Assembly (NCBI GenBank): GCA_009773805.1
Contig: WTXA01000001.1
Location: 62,001 to 126,000, forward strand
From: Fusobacteriota bacterium
GTDB taxonomy: Bacteria > Bacillota > TC1
Reading direction: 5' to 3'
Length of the DNA: 64,000 nt
The notes beneath the pieces were generated by a model. It searched no databases and was not told where the DNA came from. It saw only the letters and a list, made by a program, of their open reading frames with translations. The translations under genes were made by a program, and so were the position numbers. Below, piece by piece: positions 14,960 to 26,800 of the stretch; position 1 is the stretch's first letter, and each line of letters begins with the position of its first letter.

Positions 14960-16891
14960 TTGCTAAAAAAATCAATTGAGAATTTTGTTGTTAAGAATAA
15001 AAGAGTGTTGGTTAGATGTGACTTTAACGTACCTGTTAAGGACGGAGTAATTATTGATAGTGCTAGAATAATGGCATCATTAAAAACTATTCATTATCTT
15101 TTAGATAATGGAGCAAAAGTTATTTTAATGTCACATTTTGGTCGACCTAAGGGTGTGCCTAATCATGAATTATCTCTAGAGTTCGTAGGAAAGTATCTTG
15201 AAGCTACTCTAGGACAGAAAATAGTTTTTGCCGATGATGATAGGGTAGTTAGTCCAAAGACAAAAGCTTTGGCTGATAAAATGAAACCAGGTGATGTCCT
15301 TCTTCTTCAAAATACTAGATTTAGAAAAGAAGAAGAGGCTAATGATGATAGTTTTTCAAAAGAGCTTGCAAGTCTTGGTGATATTTTTATAAATGATGCT
15401 TTCGGAACATCACACAGAGCTCATAGTTCAACTGTTGGTGTGGCAAAATATTTACCATCAGGTCTAGGTTTCTTGATGAAAAAAGAAGTTGAAATACTTG
15501 ACCAAGTCATGGAAAATCCTAAAAGACCCTTTGTAGCAATTTTAGGTGGATCCAAAGTAACTGACAAAATGGGTGCGATAAACAACCTTTTAAATAAAGT
15601 GGATACCTTGATAATTGGTGGAGCAATGATGTTCACCTTTTATAAGGCACTAGGATATAATACTGGGAAATCCCTTGTAGAAGAAGACAAAGTAGAGCTA
15701 GCAAAAGAAATATTAGCATTGGGTGAGAAAAAAGGTGTTAAAATTATCTTGCCAGATGATGTTGTTGTTGCAGATAAGTTTTCAAATGATGCAAAATGGG
15801 AAATTGTAGATAAACAGAATATTACTTCTGATGTTATGGGTTTGGATATTGGGCCTAAAAGCGTTAAAAAATTTACAGATATAGTTTTAAAAGCGAAAAC
15901 TGTAATATGGAATGGACCTATGGGTGTATTCGAAATGAATACCTTTGCCAAGGGTACTTTTGGAGTGGCTGAAGCTTTAGCACATTCAAATGCTATAACT
16001 GTAATTGGTGGAGGAGATTCGGCAGCTGCCATAGATATGGCTGGTCTTGCTAATAAAATGACACACATATCAACTGGTGGTGGTGCTTCTATAGAATTTA
16101 TGGAAGGAAAGCTTTTACCAGGAATAGCTGTATTAGATAACAAGTCTCGTGATCCTTTCATTTGTGGTAATTGGAAGATGAACACAACCATATCTGAAGG
16201 AGTTGAACTATTACAAGAACTTAAAAACGAAATTATGGATGATCAAATAAAGGTCGCTATATGTCCACCTTTTACACATCTTGAAAAGTTTAAAAGAGTT
16301 TTAAAAGGAAGTTTTATAAAAATAGGTGCTCAAAATGTTCATGAAGCAGATTTTGGAGCATATACTGGTGAGATTAGTATACCGATTCTCAAAGAATTAT
16401 TGATTGATATTTGTATAATTGGACATTCAGAAAGAAGAATGTATTTTGGAGAAACAGATGAATTAGTCAATTTAAAGGCAATTAAACTACTTGAAAATGA
16501 TATAGTACCAGTTTTGTGTGTTGGTGAACCATTAGAAGTTCGTCAAAAAGGAATGGAGAAAGACTATGTTAAAAAGCAGCTTATTAATGCTTTTGAAGGT
16601 ATAACAAAAAAAGATGCAATAAAAATAAAAATTGCCTATGAACCAATTTGGGCTATAGGAACAGGTAACACAGCAACTCCTAAAGACGCTGAGATTATGT
16701 GTGCATATATTAGAGAGATTATTAGTGGCTTAGGTTATGAAGGTGAAGAAATTGCAATTCTTTATGGTGGAAGTGTTAATGATAAGAATATTAAAAGTTT
16801 GATAACTCAACATAATATAGATGGAGCCCTTGTTGGGGGTGCATCATTAAATAAAAACGAGTTTATAAATATTATAAATGGATGTAGGTAA
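14960..16891 (+). CDS. pgk: Phosphoglycerate kinase / triosephosphate isomerase fusion
   Basis: One uninterrupted frame of 643 residues from TTG 14960 (RBS AGGAGG). Residues 1-395 form a complete phosphoglycerate kinase: R-C-D-F-N-V-P-V near 19-26, G-R-P-K-G, N-D-A-F-G-T-S-H-R, and the C-terminal nucleotide motif G-G-G-D-S-A-A-A. From about 398 a complete triosephosphate isomerase follows: C-G-N-W-K-M-N at 402-408 with catalytic K406, I-I-G-H-S-E-R-R, A-Y-E-P-I-W-A-I-G-T-G with the catalytic Glu, and Y-G-G-S-V-N. The linker is only about 7 residues and contains no ribosome binding site or start codon for separate TIM synthesis. PGK-TIM fusions are known from Thermotoga. The gene is symbolised pgk, but it also covers tpiA. 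Confidence 0.96.
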   Translation: MLKKSIENFVVKNKRVLVRCDFNVPVKDGVIIDSARIMASLKTIHYLLDNGAKVILMSHFGRPKGVPNHELSLEFVGKYLEATLGQKIVFADDDRVVSPKTKALADKMKPGDVLLLQNTRFRKEEEANDDSFSKELASLGDIFINDAFGTSHRAHSSTVGVAKYLPSGLGFLMKKEVEILDQVMENPKRPFVAILGGSKVTDKMGAINNLLNKVDTLIIGGAMMFTFYKALGYNTGKSLVEEDKVELAKEILALGEKKGVKIILPDDVVVADKFSNDAKWEIVDKQNITSDVMGLDIGPKSVKKFTDIVLKAKTVIWNGPMGVFEMNTFAKGTFGVAEALAHSNAITVIGGGDSAAAIDMAGLANKMTHISTGGGASIEFMEGKLLPGIAVLDNKSRDPFICGNWKMNTTISEGVELLQELKNEIMDDQIKVAICPPFTHLEKFKRVLKGSFIKIGAQNVHEADFGAYTGEISIPILKELLIDICIIGHSERRMYFGETDELVNLKAIKLLENDIVPVLCVGEPLEVRQKGMEKDYVKKQLINAFEGITKKDAIKIKIAYEPIWAIGTGNTATPKDAEIMCAYIREIISGLGYEGEEIAILYGGSVNDKNIKSLITQHNIDGALVGGASLNKNEFINIINGCR

Positions 16892-16900
16892 GGAGATATA

Positions 16901-18421
16901 ATGATAAAACCAGTTGTTCTGTTAATATTGGATGGATGGGGTATAGAAGAGTCAAGAGAAGCTAATGCTATAAAACTAGCAAATACACCCAATTATTCAA
17001 GAATAATTCAGGAAAATCCCAATACACAACTTATAACTTCGGGTATAGATGTTGGCTTACCTTATGGACAAATGGGTAATTCTGAAGTGGGACACTTGAA
17101 TATTGGAAGTGGTAGAGTTGTCTATCAAGATTTAACAAAAATTGACAATGAAATTACTACAGGTAATTTTTTTAATAATGAAGTGCTTCTAGAAAATATG
17201 AATCTTGCTAAGTCAAGTGGTAAAGCGTTACATTTGATGGGCTTATTGTCTGATGGCGGAGTTCATAGTCACATTAGTCATATAATGGCATTATTGGAAA
17301 TGGCTAAGAATCTCAATTTGGAAAAAGTATATATTCACGCATTTTTGGATGGAAGAGATGTTCCCCCAAGATCAGCTGAGGAATATATAATTTCAATTGA
17401 AGATTTCATGACTAATATTGGATTAGGAAAAATAGCTACTATACAAGGTAGATATTATGCAATGGATAGGGACAAAAGATGGGACAGATTAGAACTTGGC
17501 TATAAGGCATTGGCTTTTGGTGACGGACTCAAAGCTGAAACTGCAATAGAGGCTGTAGAGAATAGTTATGCCATAGATGTCAATGATGAGTTTGTTATCC
17601 CAACCGTAATTGGCGATTATAAAGGTCTTGAAGAGGGAGATTCATTGATTTTCTTCAACTTTAGAGGTGACCGAGCTAGAGAAATTTCAGAAGTTTTAGT
17701 AAAAAGTGATTTTACTGAATTTCCAAGAAAAAATATTAATGTTAACTTTGTTTGCATGTCTGAATATGATGAAAATCTAGGTGCTGCAATAGCTTTTCCT
17801 TCAGATAGATTAAATAACACTCTTGGAGAATATTTAAGTAAAAATGGGATAAGACAAGTTAGAATTGCTGAAACAGAAAAATATGCACATGTAACTTTCT
17901 TTTTTAACGGTGGTGTTGAAGAACCAAATATTGGTGAAGATAGAATTCTTGTTCCTTCACCTAAGGTGGCAACCTATGATCTTAAACCTGAAATGAGTGT
18001 TTACGAAGTAACGCAAAAGGTATTAGAAGTTTTAGAGGCTAAAAAGCATGAAGTGCTCATAATAAATTTTGCTAATGGTGACATGGTCGGACATACAGGT
18101 AATATACCGGCAGCTATCAAAGCTGTAGAAGCAGTTGATGAATGTTTAGGTAAAATAGAAAAATCAGTGAAGGATCTTGATGGAGTTCTATTAGTTACAG
18201 CAGATCATGGAAACTGTGAATGTATGTATAACAAAGAACTGAAAGAAGCGATTACTGCTCATTCCACCAATCCAGTTCCATTTATAGTAGTAAGCAATAA
18301 GTATATGGAAGTTAGAAAAGAAGTTGGTCTCTCACTAAGAGATATTAGCCCAACAATATTAAAATTGTTAGATTTAGAAATACCAGAAGAAATGACTGGT
18401 ACTTCATTAATAAAGGATTAA
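16901..18421 (+). CDS. gpmI: 2,3-bisphosphoglycerate-independent phosphoglycerate mutase
   Basis: 506 residues, typical iPGM length of about 510. It interconverts 3- and 2-phosphoglycerate through a Mn-dependent phosphoserine intermediate. Catalytic S61 lies in M-G-N-S-E-V-G-H. The metal site includes L-D-G-W-G near 10-14, D-G-R-D-V-P-P-R-S, and the C-terminal A-D-H-G-N-C-E. It starts 9 bases after the PGK-TIM stop and is followed 19 bases later by eno, so lower glycolysis from GAPDH to enolase is one operon. Confidence 0.98.
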   Translation: MIKPVVLLILDGWGIEESREANAIKLANTPNYSRIIQENPNTQLITSGIDVGLPYGQMGNSEVGHLNIGSGRVVYQDLTKIDNEITTGNFFNNEVLLENMNLAKSSGKALHLMGLLSDGGVHSHISHIMALLEMAKNLNLEKVYIHAFLDGRDVPPRSAEEYIISIEDFMTNIGLGKIATIQGRYYAMDRDKRWDRLELGYKALAFGDGLKAETAIEAVENSYAIDVNDEFVIPTVIGDYKGLEEGDSLIFFNFRGDRAREISEVLVKSDFTEFPRKNINVNFVCMSEYDENLGAAIAFPSDRLNNTLGEYLSKNGIRQVRIAETEKYAHVTFFFNGGVEEPNIGEDRILVPSPKVATYDLKPEMSVYEVTQKVLEVLEAKKHEVLIINFANGDMVGHTGNIPAAIKAVEAVDECLGKIEKSVKDLDGVLLVTADHGNCECMYNKELKEAITAHSTNPVPFIVVSNKYMEVRKEVGLSLRDISPTILKLLDLEIPEEMTGTSLIKD

Positions 18422-18437
18422 TTAAAGGAGGAAATAA

Positions 18438-19736
<1,299 letters not shown>

Positions 19737-19746
19737 GAGGTACAAG

Positions 19747-19968
19747 ATGCAAATATTTTTATCTATCGCAATAGGTGTAATTTCACTCTTGTTGATAGGC
19801 GTGGTTTTAATCCAGCCAAGCAAGACGGATAGTTTCCAAGGAGCAGCTCCTGCATTAGGAGATAATAGATATAGTAAAAATAAAACAGAAGTTCTGTTGA
19901 AAAAAGTAACAATAGTCTTATCAGTTTTGTTTATATTTTTAACCTTGGTATTAGCTGTAATTAGTTAA
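19747..19968 (+). CDS. secG: Preprotein translocase subunit SecG
   Basis: 73 residues with two hydrophobic segments (about 3-20 and 51-71) separated by a polar loop containing a 'L.q.....gl..a' pattern (V-L-I-Q-P-S-K-T-D-S-F-Q-G-A). SecG is the accessory membrane subunit of SecYEG. Location between eno and rnr-smpB is the conserved Firmicutes order. AGGAGG lies 4 bases before the ATG. A strong terminator follows, but rnr starts only 17 bases beyond it with no obvious promoter, so read-through is likely. Confidence 0.95.
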   Translation: MQIFLSIAIGVISLLLIGVVLIQPSKTDSFQGAAPALGDNRYSKNKTEVLLKKVTIVLSVLFIFLTLVLAVIS

Positions 19969-19972
19969 TATT

Positions 19973-20004
19973 AAAAAGCTATTGCTCAGGCAATAGCTTT
20001 TTTT
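19973..20004 (+). terminator. Terminator after secG
   Basis: 11-bp stem AAAGCTATTGC (19975-19985) and GCAATAGCTTT (19990-20000), TCAG loop, and a seven-base T run. Confidence 0.9.
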
Positions 20005-20020
20005 CAAAAAGGAGATTTTT

Positions 20021-22147
20021 ATGGATAAAGAATATATTTTAGAAAAAATTAATGAACCAAATTACAAACCAATGAATTTGGATGAAATAGGAGAACAATG
20101 GGATTTATCAAAAGATGATAAATTAATAGTTGAAAAAAATATTTTGGAGCTAATGGCTGATGGATTGATATATTCAACTAAAAAGGGCAGGTATATATCA
20201 ATAAAAGAAAAAGGACTTATGCTTGGTACTATTAGTACTAATGAGAAAGGGTTTGGTTTTTTTCAAGAAAAATCAACAAAAGCTGAGTTTTTTATACCTA
20301 ATAAAAGTCTTAAAGATGCTCAAAATAACGACATTGTTCTTGCCAAGCTTGTAGCAAAAACAGGTGGCAAGAATAAAGAAGCGAAAGTTGAAAGAATTAT
20401 CAGTAGAGGTACCAAGAGTTTTATAGGTGAAGCAGTCTATTATAAAGGTAAAATTACCATTGTACCTATAGACAAAAAAATATTTGGGAAATTCAGAAGT
20501 GATGATTTCAATTTAAAAAAGGGTGACAGAGTTTTTTCTAAGATTGTTAAATATCCAGATAATAATAATTTTGGGTTAATAGATGTTATTGGATTAGCAA
20601 CTGATCTTGACGAAGCCGATATTGCTATTGAAGAAGTTATGATTAAATACAACTTGCCAAAAGAATTTCCTGAAGAAGTATTGAAAGCAGCCACTAAGGC
20701 AGCCCATGAAGTTACTGATGAAGAAATTGGTAGTAGAAGAGATTTGCGAGATTTACTAATAGTAACTATAGATGGTGAAGATGCTAGAGATTTCGATGAT
20801 GCAATTTCAATTGATAGAAAAGGTGAAGGTTACACTCTAGGGGTTCACATAGCTGATGTAAGCCACTATGTGGTAACTGGTGATACTATCGATAAGGAGG
20901 CGTTTAATAGGGCTACAAGTGTGTATTTTCCTGATAGGGTCCTACCTATGTTACCTGAGGTGCTTTCTAATGGCATATGTAGTTTACAAGAAGGGGTTGA
21001 TAGACTTGCTATGACAGCGATGATGGACATAGATAAACATGGCAAAGTTACAAATTATGAAATATTTCCTTCTGTAATTAAATCTAATAAAAGAATGACG
21101 TATACTAAAGTTGCAAAAATATTAAAGCGTAATGATGAACCTGATCAAATTTATGGCTTGGAAGAATATAAGGACTTGTATACTTGGTTTGATCTAATGG
21201 CAGAATTATCTAATATTTTAACAAAAATGAGAGCAGCTAGGGGAGCTGTATTCTTTGATTTCCCTGAATTAAAAATATTTGTAGATGAAAATGGAAAAGC
21301 TATTGAATTAGCTAAAAGAGTTAGAAACCAAGCTGAGTCTGTTATAGAAGAATTTATGTTAATAGCAAATGAAACTGTTGCTGAACATTTATTTTGGCTC
21401 ACTGCTCCATGTATATATAGAGTTCACGAAGAACCGCCAATTGAGGGTATCAATAATTTCAATACTGTGGCAGAACCGTATGACTTAAAGCTTAAACTAG
21501 ATAGTAATGGAAAAATATATCCTAAACAATATCAGGAAATAATTGATAAATTAGAAGGTCATCCTATGAAAGAAATGATGATGAATCTTTTATTGAGATC
21601 AATGAGCCATGCTAGGTATGATATTAAGGCATTAGGACATTTTGGACTTTCTGTTACTTATTATTGCCATTTCACTTCTCCAATTAGGAGATATCCAGAT
21701 TTAGAAGTGCATAGAATTTTGAAAAGATACATGAAAGAAAGATTGCCAGATGATAGTGAAAAAACTAAAATCAATTTTAGTTCATATCGATCAGCAGTTC
21801 AATCAAGTGAAAAAGAAATTATTGCTGAAAGTGCTGAAAGAGAAGTTGATAAAATTAAAAGTGTTGAGTATATGAAAACCTTTGTTGGTGATATATTTAA
21901 CGGCAAAATTTCAGGTATGATTGGTAGTGGACTATTTATACAATTAGAGAATCTTACAGAAGGTTTCTTACCATATGCTTCATTGGAAGGATATCATACA
22001 TTCTTTGACAAGGAGATGGTTGTTAGGGATTCTGGCAATAAGGTTAAATTTAGAATAGGTGATCCTATTAAAGTTAAATTGGTCAAGGCGGAAATTTTAA
22101 CTGGACGTCTTGATTTCAATTTAGAGGATGGTGAGATTGTTGATTAA
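20021..22147 (+). CDS. rnr: Ribonuclease R
   Basis: 708 residues. It is a processive 3'-5' hydrolytic exoribonuclease of the RNB family that degrades structured RNA and, with tmRNA-SmpB, nonstop mRNAs. Domain order: N-terminal winged-helix (about 1-65), cold-shock domains, the RNB catalytic domain with [13 protein letters not shown] near 243-255 and a later R-D-L-L-like metal site, and a C-terminal S1 domain ([15 protein letters not shown]). AAGGAG precedes the ATG. It overlaps smpB, in keeping with the functional link. Confidence 0.97.
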   Translation: MDKEYILEKINEPNYKPMNLDEIGEQWDLSKDDKLIVEKNILELMADGLIYSTKKGRYISIKEKGLMLGTISTNEKGFGFFQEKSTKAEFFIPNKSLKDAQNNDIVLAKLVAKTGGKNKEAKVERIISRGTKSFIGEAVYYKGKITIVPIDKKIFGKFRSDDFNLKKGDRVFSKIVKYPDNNNFGLIDVIGLATDLDEADIAIEEVMIKYNLPKEFPEEVLKAATKAAHEVTDEEIGSRRDLRDLLIVTIDGEDARDFDDAISIDRKGEGYTLGVHIADVSHYVVTGDTIDKEAFNRATSVYFPDRVLPMLPEVLSNGICSLQEGVDRLAMTAMMDIDKHGKVTNYEIFPSVIKSNKRMTYTKVAKILKRNDEPDQIYGLEEYKDLYTWFDLMAELSNILTKMRAARGAVFFDFPELKIFVDENGKAIELAKRVRNQAESVIEEFMLIANETVAEHLFWLTAPCIYRVHEEPPIEGINNFNTVAEPYDLKLKLDSNGKIYPKQYQEIIDKLEGHPMKEMMMNLLLRSMSHARYDIKALGHFGLSVTYYCHFTSPIRRYPDLEVHRILKRYMKERLPDDSEKTKINFSSYRSAVQSSEKEIIAESAEREVDKIKSVEYMKTFVGDIFNGKISGMIGSGLFIQLENLTEGFLPYASLEGYHTFFDKEMVVRDSGNKVKFRIGDPIKVKLVKAEILTGRLDFNLEDGEIVD

Positions 22148-22598
22148 ACTTGCAGAAAATAGAAAAGCTTATCATGATTATTTCATTATTGATAAATTTG
22201 AAGCAGGTATAGTACTTACAGGAACTGAAATGAAATCATTAAGAAGAAGAAGACTAAACTTAAAAGATAGTTATGGTAATATAAGAAATGGCGAAATATT
22301 TCTTGATGGTGTTCATATTAGTCCTTTTGAAGAGGGTAATATTCATAATCATGATCCTTTAAGAAGCAGGAAATTACTTTTGCATAAAAAAGAAATTATG
22401 AGGCTGATTGGTAAAATCAAAGAAGAAGGTTTAACTTTAGTTCCATTGTCTTTTTACATTAATGATAATGGAAAAGTTAAAGTTGAAATAGCCTTAGCCA
22501 AAGGAAAGAAATTATACGATAAGAGAGATGTTTTAGCCAAGAAAGAAGCGGCAAGACAAATAGATAGAGCTATGAAAGATAATAGGAATAGTATGTAG
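22128..22598 (+). CDS. smpB: SsrA-binding protein SmpB
   Basis: 156 residues if ATG 22128 is used, the usual length. SmpB binds tmRNA and directs trans-translation of stalled ribosomes. Motifs: [34 protein letters not shown], and the C-terminal G-K-K-L-Y-D-K-R. The start is ambiguous. AGAGG abuts ATG 22128 with no spacer, while TTG 22140 would give M-I-K-L-A-E-N-R with GGTGAG before it and 152 residues. The tmRNA gene itself is not next to it in this window. Confidence 0.96.
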   Translation: MVRLLIKLAENRKAYHDYFIIDKFEAGIVLTGTEMKSLRRRRLNLKDSYGNIRNGEIFLDGVHISPFEEGNIHNHDPLRSRKLLLHKKEIMRLIGKIKEEGLTLVPLSFYINDNGKVKVEIALAKGKKLYDKRDVLAKKEAARQIDRAMKDNRNSM

Positions 22599-22606
22599 TC
22601 AAGTTG

Positions 22607-22635
22607 TTGAAGTTTTTAAACCTTTGATATAGAAT
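22607..22635 (+). promoter_or_regulatory. Putative promoter of the dprA-like/addBA operon
   Basis: TTGAAG (22607-22612), 17-base spacer, TAGAAT (22630-22635, 5 of 6), located in the only gap between smpB and the DprA-like gene. Confidence 0.5.
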
Positions 22636-22664
22636 TAAGTTAAAGTTAATTTTTGGAGGAAGAC

Positions 22665-23792
22665 ATGGATGATAAGTTAAAAAGCATAATAGCTGATGAA
22701 ATTATGTTTGCTAAGGAAGCTGCTGAGTTTCTTGGTATAAGTGTACAAAGATTAAATAAACTAGTACATAAAGGTGATATTTTACCTGTGAAAATGAATC
22801 CGTCAGGAACTCTTTTTCTAAAAAGAGATTTAGAAGAGAGACGTTACAGCGGCAGTAGTATTGGTAAAGAAATACAGGCACCAAGAAATGTAGAACTATT
22901 AAAAAATAACAAGGATTCCATCCAAGAAGCTATTAATTATTTTACAATACAAAGTTACTTTAATTATGCATATAAAAAAACAGCTGCAACCTATAAGGAT
23001 TTAAAAGAAAAAGTGGATTTTACTAAGCCATTATTTTATAAAATGGATTTAATAGCTGGTTATTTTGGTGTTTCTAATGAGTCTTTTTTAGCTAGATATG
23101 AATCAGTTCTAAGAGGATTTGAAAAATTATTGGCTACCGACCATATAATTGGAGTTAATGAAGAGTATTATCCATTTGAACTGAAAAGGATTGATGGTCC
23201 ACCTCCATTTCTTTTTTTAAGAGGGCATAGGGAATTGCTTAATAAACCAATTGTTTCAATTATTGGTTCCAAAGCTCCAATTTTCGAAGAAAAAGATCTG
23301 GCCTATAAAATTACCAAATTTTTAGGTGAAAAAGGCTATATTATAGCTTCAGGGTTGGCAAAAGGGATTGATACAGTAGTTTTAAATACTGTTGTTAATA
23401 ATCGTATGCCGTCTATAGGTGTACTTGGAACACCTTTAAACAAGGCGTATCCAAAGGAAAATGAACAACTGCAAAAAGATCTATCAAGAGATGGTCTAGT
23501 AATATCTCAATACTGTCCTTCATCACCAGGAAAAAGATGGCAATTTCCAATAAGGGGAATAACCTTAAGTGGAATTTCCCAGTTTACCATTATTGTTGAC
23601 AAAAAGTACCAAGAAGGTGATTATAAACAAATAGAATACTCTTTGAAACAGGGTAGAGTAATATTTATGCCATATCCAAGTAAAATTGATACGAATAACA
23701 AATGGGTAGAAAAATACATTAATAAAAAAGGGATAATTCTATACAGAGATTATGATGATTTTATAAGACAAATAAAGATAGTCTTGAGTTAG
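22665..23792 (+). CDS. DprA/Smf-like protein with N-terminal helix-turn-helix
   Basis: 375 residues from ATG 22665. The upstream TTG at 22653 overlaps the GGAGGA ribosome binding site. Residues about 10-60 look like an excisionase/HTH_17 winged helix (F-A-K-E-A-A-E-F-L-G-I-S-V-Q-R-L-N-K-L-V-H-K-G-D-I). From about 180 a DprA-type Rossmann fold follows: S-I-I-G-S-K-A, then S-G-L-A-K-G-I-D near 240, V-L-G-T-P-L-N-K-A-Y-P-K-E-N, and a F-P-I-R-G-I-T-L-S-G-I-S block in place of the usual FP.RNR.Iag. DprA loads RecA on single-stranded DNA in transformation. The HTH domain and the degenerate RNR motif set this one apart. It is followed 10 bases later by addB-addA, suggesting a recombination role. Confidence 0.82.
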   Translation: MDDKLKSIIADEIMFAKEAAEFLGISVQRLNKLVHKGDILPVKMNPSGTLFLKRDLEERRYSGSSIGKEIQAPRNVELLKNNKDSIQEAINYFTIQSYFNYAYKKTAATYKDLKEKVDFTKPLFYKMDLIAGYFGVSNESFLARYESVLRGFEKLLATDHIIGVNEEYYPFELKRIDGPPPFLFLRGHRELLNKPIVSIIGSKAPIFEEKDLAYKITKFLGEKGYIIASGLAKGIDTVVLNTVVNNRMPSIGVLGTPLNKAYPKENEQLQKDLSRDGLVISQYCPSSPGKRWQFPIRGITLSGISQFTIIVDKKYQEGDYKQIEYSLKQGRVIFMPYPSKIDTNNKWVEKYINKKGIILYRDYDDFIRQIKIVLS

Positions 23793-23802
23793 CAGGTATT
23801 AA

Positions 23803-26800
23803 ATGGGAGTAGAATTTGTTTTAGGCAGAAGAAAAAGTGGAAAAAGCCAATATATGACAGATATAATAAAAAAGCATATTAACTCTAAGGAAATATGCTA
23901 TTTTTTAGTGCCAGAACAAAGTACTCTCGAAACTGAAAATAAAATAATCACAAGATTAAATAGTAAAGGATTATTTGATGTTCAAGTAATTAGTTTTAAA
24001 AAGTTAGGTAATTTATTATTAAAAAATACTGATATACGTTCAAGAACTTTCTTGAATGAACAGGGACAACTACTAATTTTAAACAAGATAATAAATGAAT
24101 TAGATTATCAATTAAAATATTTCAAAAAAGCAAAACCCAGTACTTTAGAAGAAATAAATAGAGTAATTGGGGATTTAAGAGATATTAGTGGTAAGGAACT
24201 AAAAAGTGAAAAAATTATTAACAAACCTGATTTACTAATAAAAATAAAAGAACTTTCTCTAATAAAAGATAAATACCAAGAATACCTAAAAGAAGGTTAT
24301 ATTGATGATATAGCTTTTAATGATAGACTACTTGATTCGATTAGTGAGTCAAGTAATATTAAAGAGGCTCATTTTTTCATTGATGATTTCTATACATTTT
24401 CTAATCAACAGTTGAAAATAGTGAAGGAATTAATTAGATCTGCCAAAACTTGTACTATAGCTTTAAATATAGATGTTAATAATTGTGAATTTAATAAAAT
24501 TAGTCAAAATATATATCAAAATTTAAATAAATTTATAGATTTAAATAATTTAAAGAATAAAACTACTGTATTAGAACAACAGTTTTTTAAATCCAGTGAA
24601 GTTTCTCATTTAGAAAATATCCTTAGTTATAACAAAATAATTAATTTTGAACAAAAAATATCTGATTTGAAACTAGTTAGTTTTACAAATATAAATGAAG
24701 AAGTTAAGAATTTATTTGAAAATATAATTAAAATTGTTGATCAAGGATATAAATATAAAGATATTAAAATTGTGTGTAATAATATTGATGCGTATAGAAA
24801 TTATTTTAAGCTTTATAGAAAAATATATGAAGTACCATTATTCATAAATGAAAAAGTATTTATCCATAACCACCCTATTGCGAGGTTATTACTTTCAATG
24901 ATAAATCTCTTGGATGATAATAAAACAGATGATATTATAAATATGCTCAAAACTGATTTCTTAGATTTTGATATCCCTGAAGTTGAATCGTTAGAAAAAT
25001 ATGTTAAAGAAAATGGTATTAATTATAATAAATGGGAAAGAAAATTTGATGATTCTGAAATTGAATTAGTAAGACAAAGAGTTCTTGAATTAATTATGAA
25101 TATTCGGATTAATGTTCAAGGTTCTAGTATAAAAGAAAAAATCTCTTGTTTGTATCAAGTTTTAATTGAGCTTAAAGTATATGAAAAATTATCAGAAAAT
25201 ATTGAAGAATTTAAAGTTCAAGAAAACTTCAAAAATGTATATTTAAATACTCAATTTTGGAATACTCTCCTAGAAATCCTTGATCAAATGGTTGGCTTTC
25301 TTGGTGATAAAGATGTTAACAACAATGAGTTGCAAAAATTACTTAAAAACTCACTTGAGAGAGAATTTCTTAGTATACTTCCAATAAATGATAATGAGGT
25401 AATGGTAATAAACAGTCAAGATGGATTTAAAGAGTCAGCCGAAGTATTGTTTATAGTAGGAGCAAATGAAGGCTTTCTACCAGAAAGAATTTCTCCTGAT
25501 CCCTTGTTTCCCCTTGATGAATCAATTTTATTAGAAGAAGTCCTAAATTGGAAAAAGGACGACCTATCAAAACAGTTGACTAGAAACATTGAGCTGTATT
25601 TCACATTAACAATTCCTAATAAGGCACTATATATAAGCTACAGTTTAAGTGATAGTCAGGGAGAAGGTATAAAGCCAGCCTACATACTAAAATCAATCAG
25701 AAAGTCTTTTAATATTAATTATATTGATTCTTTTTCAAAAAATAATAATCAATATTTTTATTCGAAGTATATTAGCTTACTTAATTTAATAAAATCAAGT
25801 CAGGGTGGTTTCCTTGAAATATCAAGGAATGAATATAATAATATATTTGTAGAATTTGGTGAATTTTTAGATAATCTCTTTACCTATAATAGAATAGAAA
25901 ATAATGAAGGTCAAATAGAGAAAGATATAGTTAGAAAGATACTTTTTAATGAGAAAGAGCCATTCTTTACAATCAGCAAACTAGAAGAATATGGTAAATG
26001 TCCCTATAGTTTTTTCATAAAATATGGTATTAATCCCACAGAAGAAAAAGAATTTGAAATAAAATCCATGGATATAGGAAATATTTATCACCATGTTCTT
26101 GAAAGAATTGGCAAGAATAATTGGTATATTGACAATGTTGATGAAAATATTTCGAAAATTATTGAAAATCATTTTTTTGAAGAGTATCAAGAAAATAACT
26201 TATTGAAATTTGACAGTCATCAATTGTCTTATAGATTGAATAAAATAAAGGATGAGGGCTTAAATTTAGTTGAGAATTTAAGAAATGACATAATTAATTC
26301 ACAATTTAAGCCGAGCTTCTATGAAGCAGAATTCGGCCCTTTAAAGACTTTTCCTGAATATAGACTAGGACTAGAAGGTGATCAAAATTTCTTCCTAGAG
26401 GGTAAGGTCGATAGAGTAGATATTCTAAAGCATGATGAAAAAGATTTTATTAGGATAATTGACTATAAATTAAAAGGTAAAAAAATGGATTATAGGAAGT
26501 TTAGAGATGGTATAGCATTTCAATTATTTGTTTATCTTAACGCATTATCAAATAAGAATCTTATACCTGCAGGAGTTTTGTATAACAGTTTAGTCGATGA
26601 CTATAATAAGGACAGAATTACTGGACTAGTAGTCAAGGCGAAGGATCAGGATTTTTTAATGCCTGAAGGTTTAAAAGAAAGTAGTGCTATTGAACCATCA
26701 GAGTATGAACTTATAAGGAAATTTACTGACGATAAAATCAAAGGTCATGTTCGAAAAATTATCAAAGGCGATTTTAAAGTTGCACCCTATTATTACAAAA

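Noticed and set aside
15640-16191. 183-residue minus-strand open frame
   Set aside because: Antisense shadow of the PGK-TIM gene, low-complexity Ser/Ala/Pro composition, no initiation signals.
16141-16200. Programmed frameshift or internal start at the PGK-TIM junction
   Set aside because: The frame is continuous, and I see no slippery heptamer with downstream structure and no ribosome binding site before the TIM part.
22599-22664. tmRNA gene next to smpB
   Set aside because: The gap is only 66 bases and shows a promoter, not an ssrA structure.
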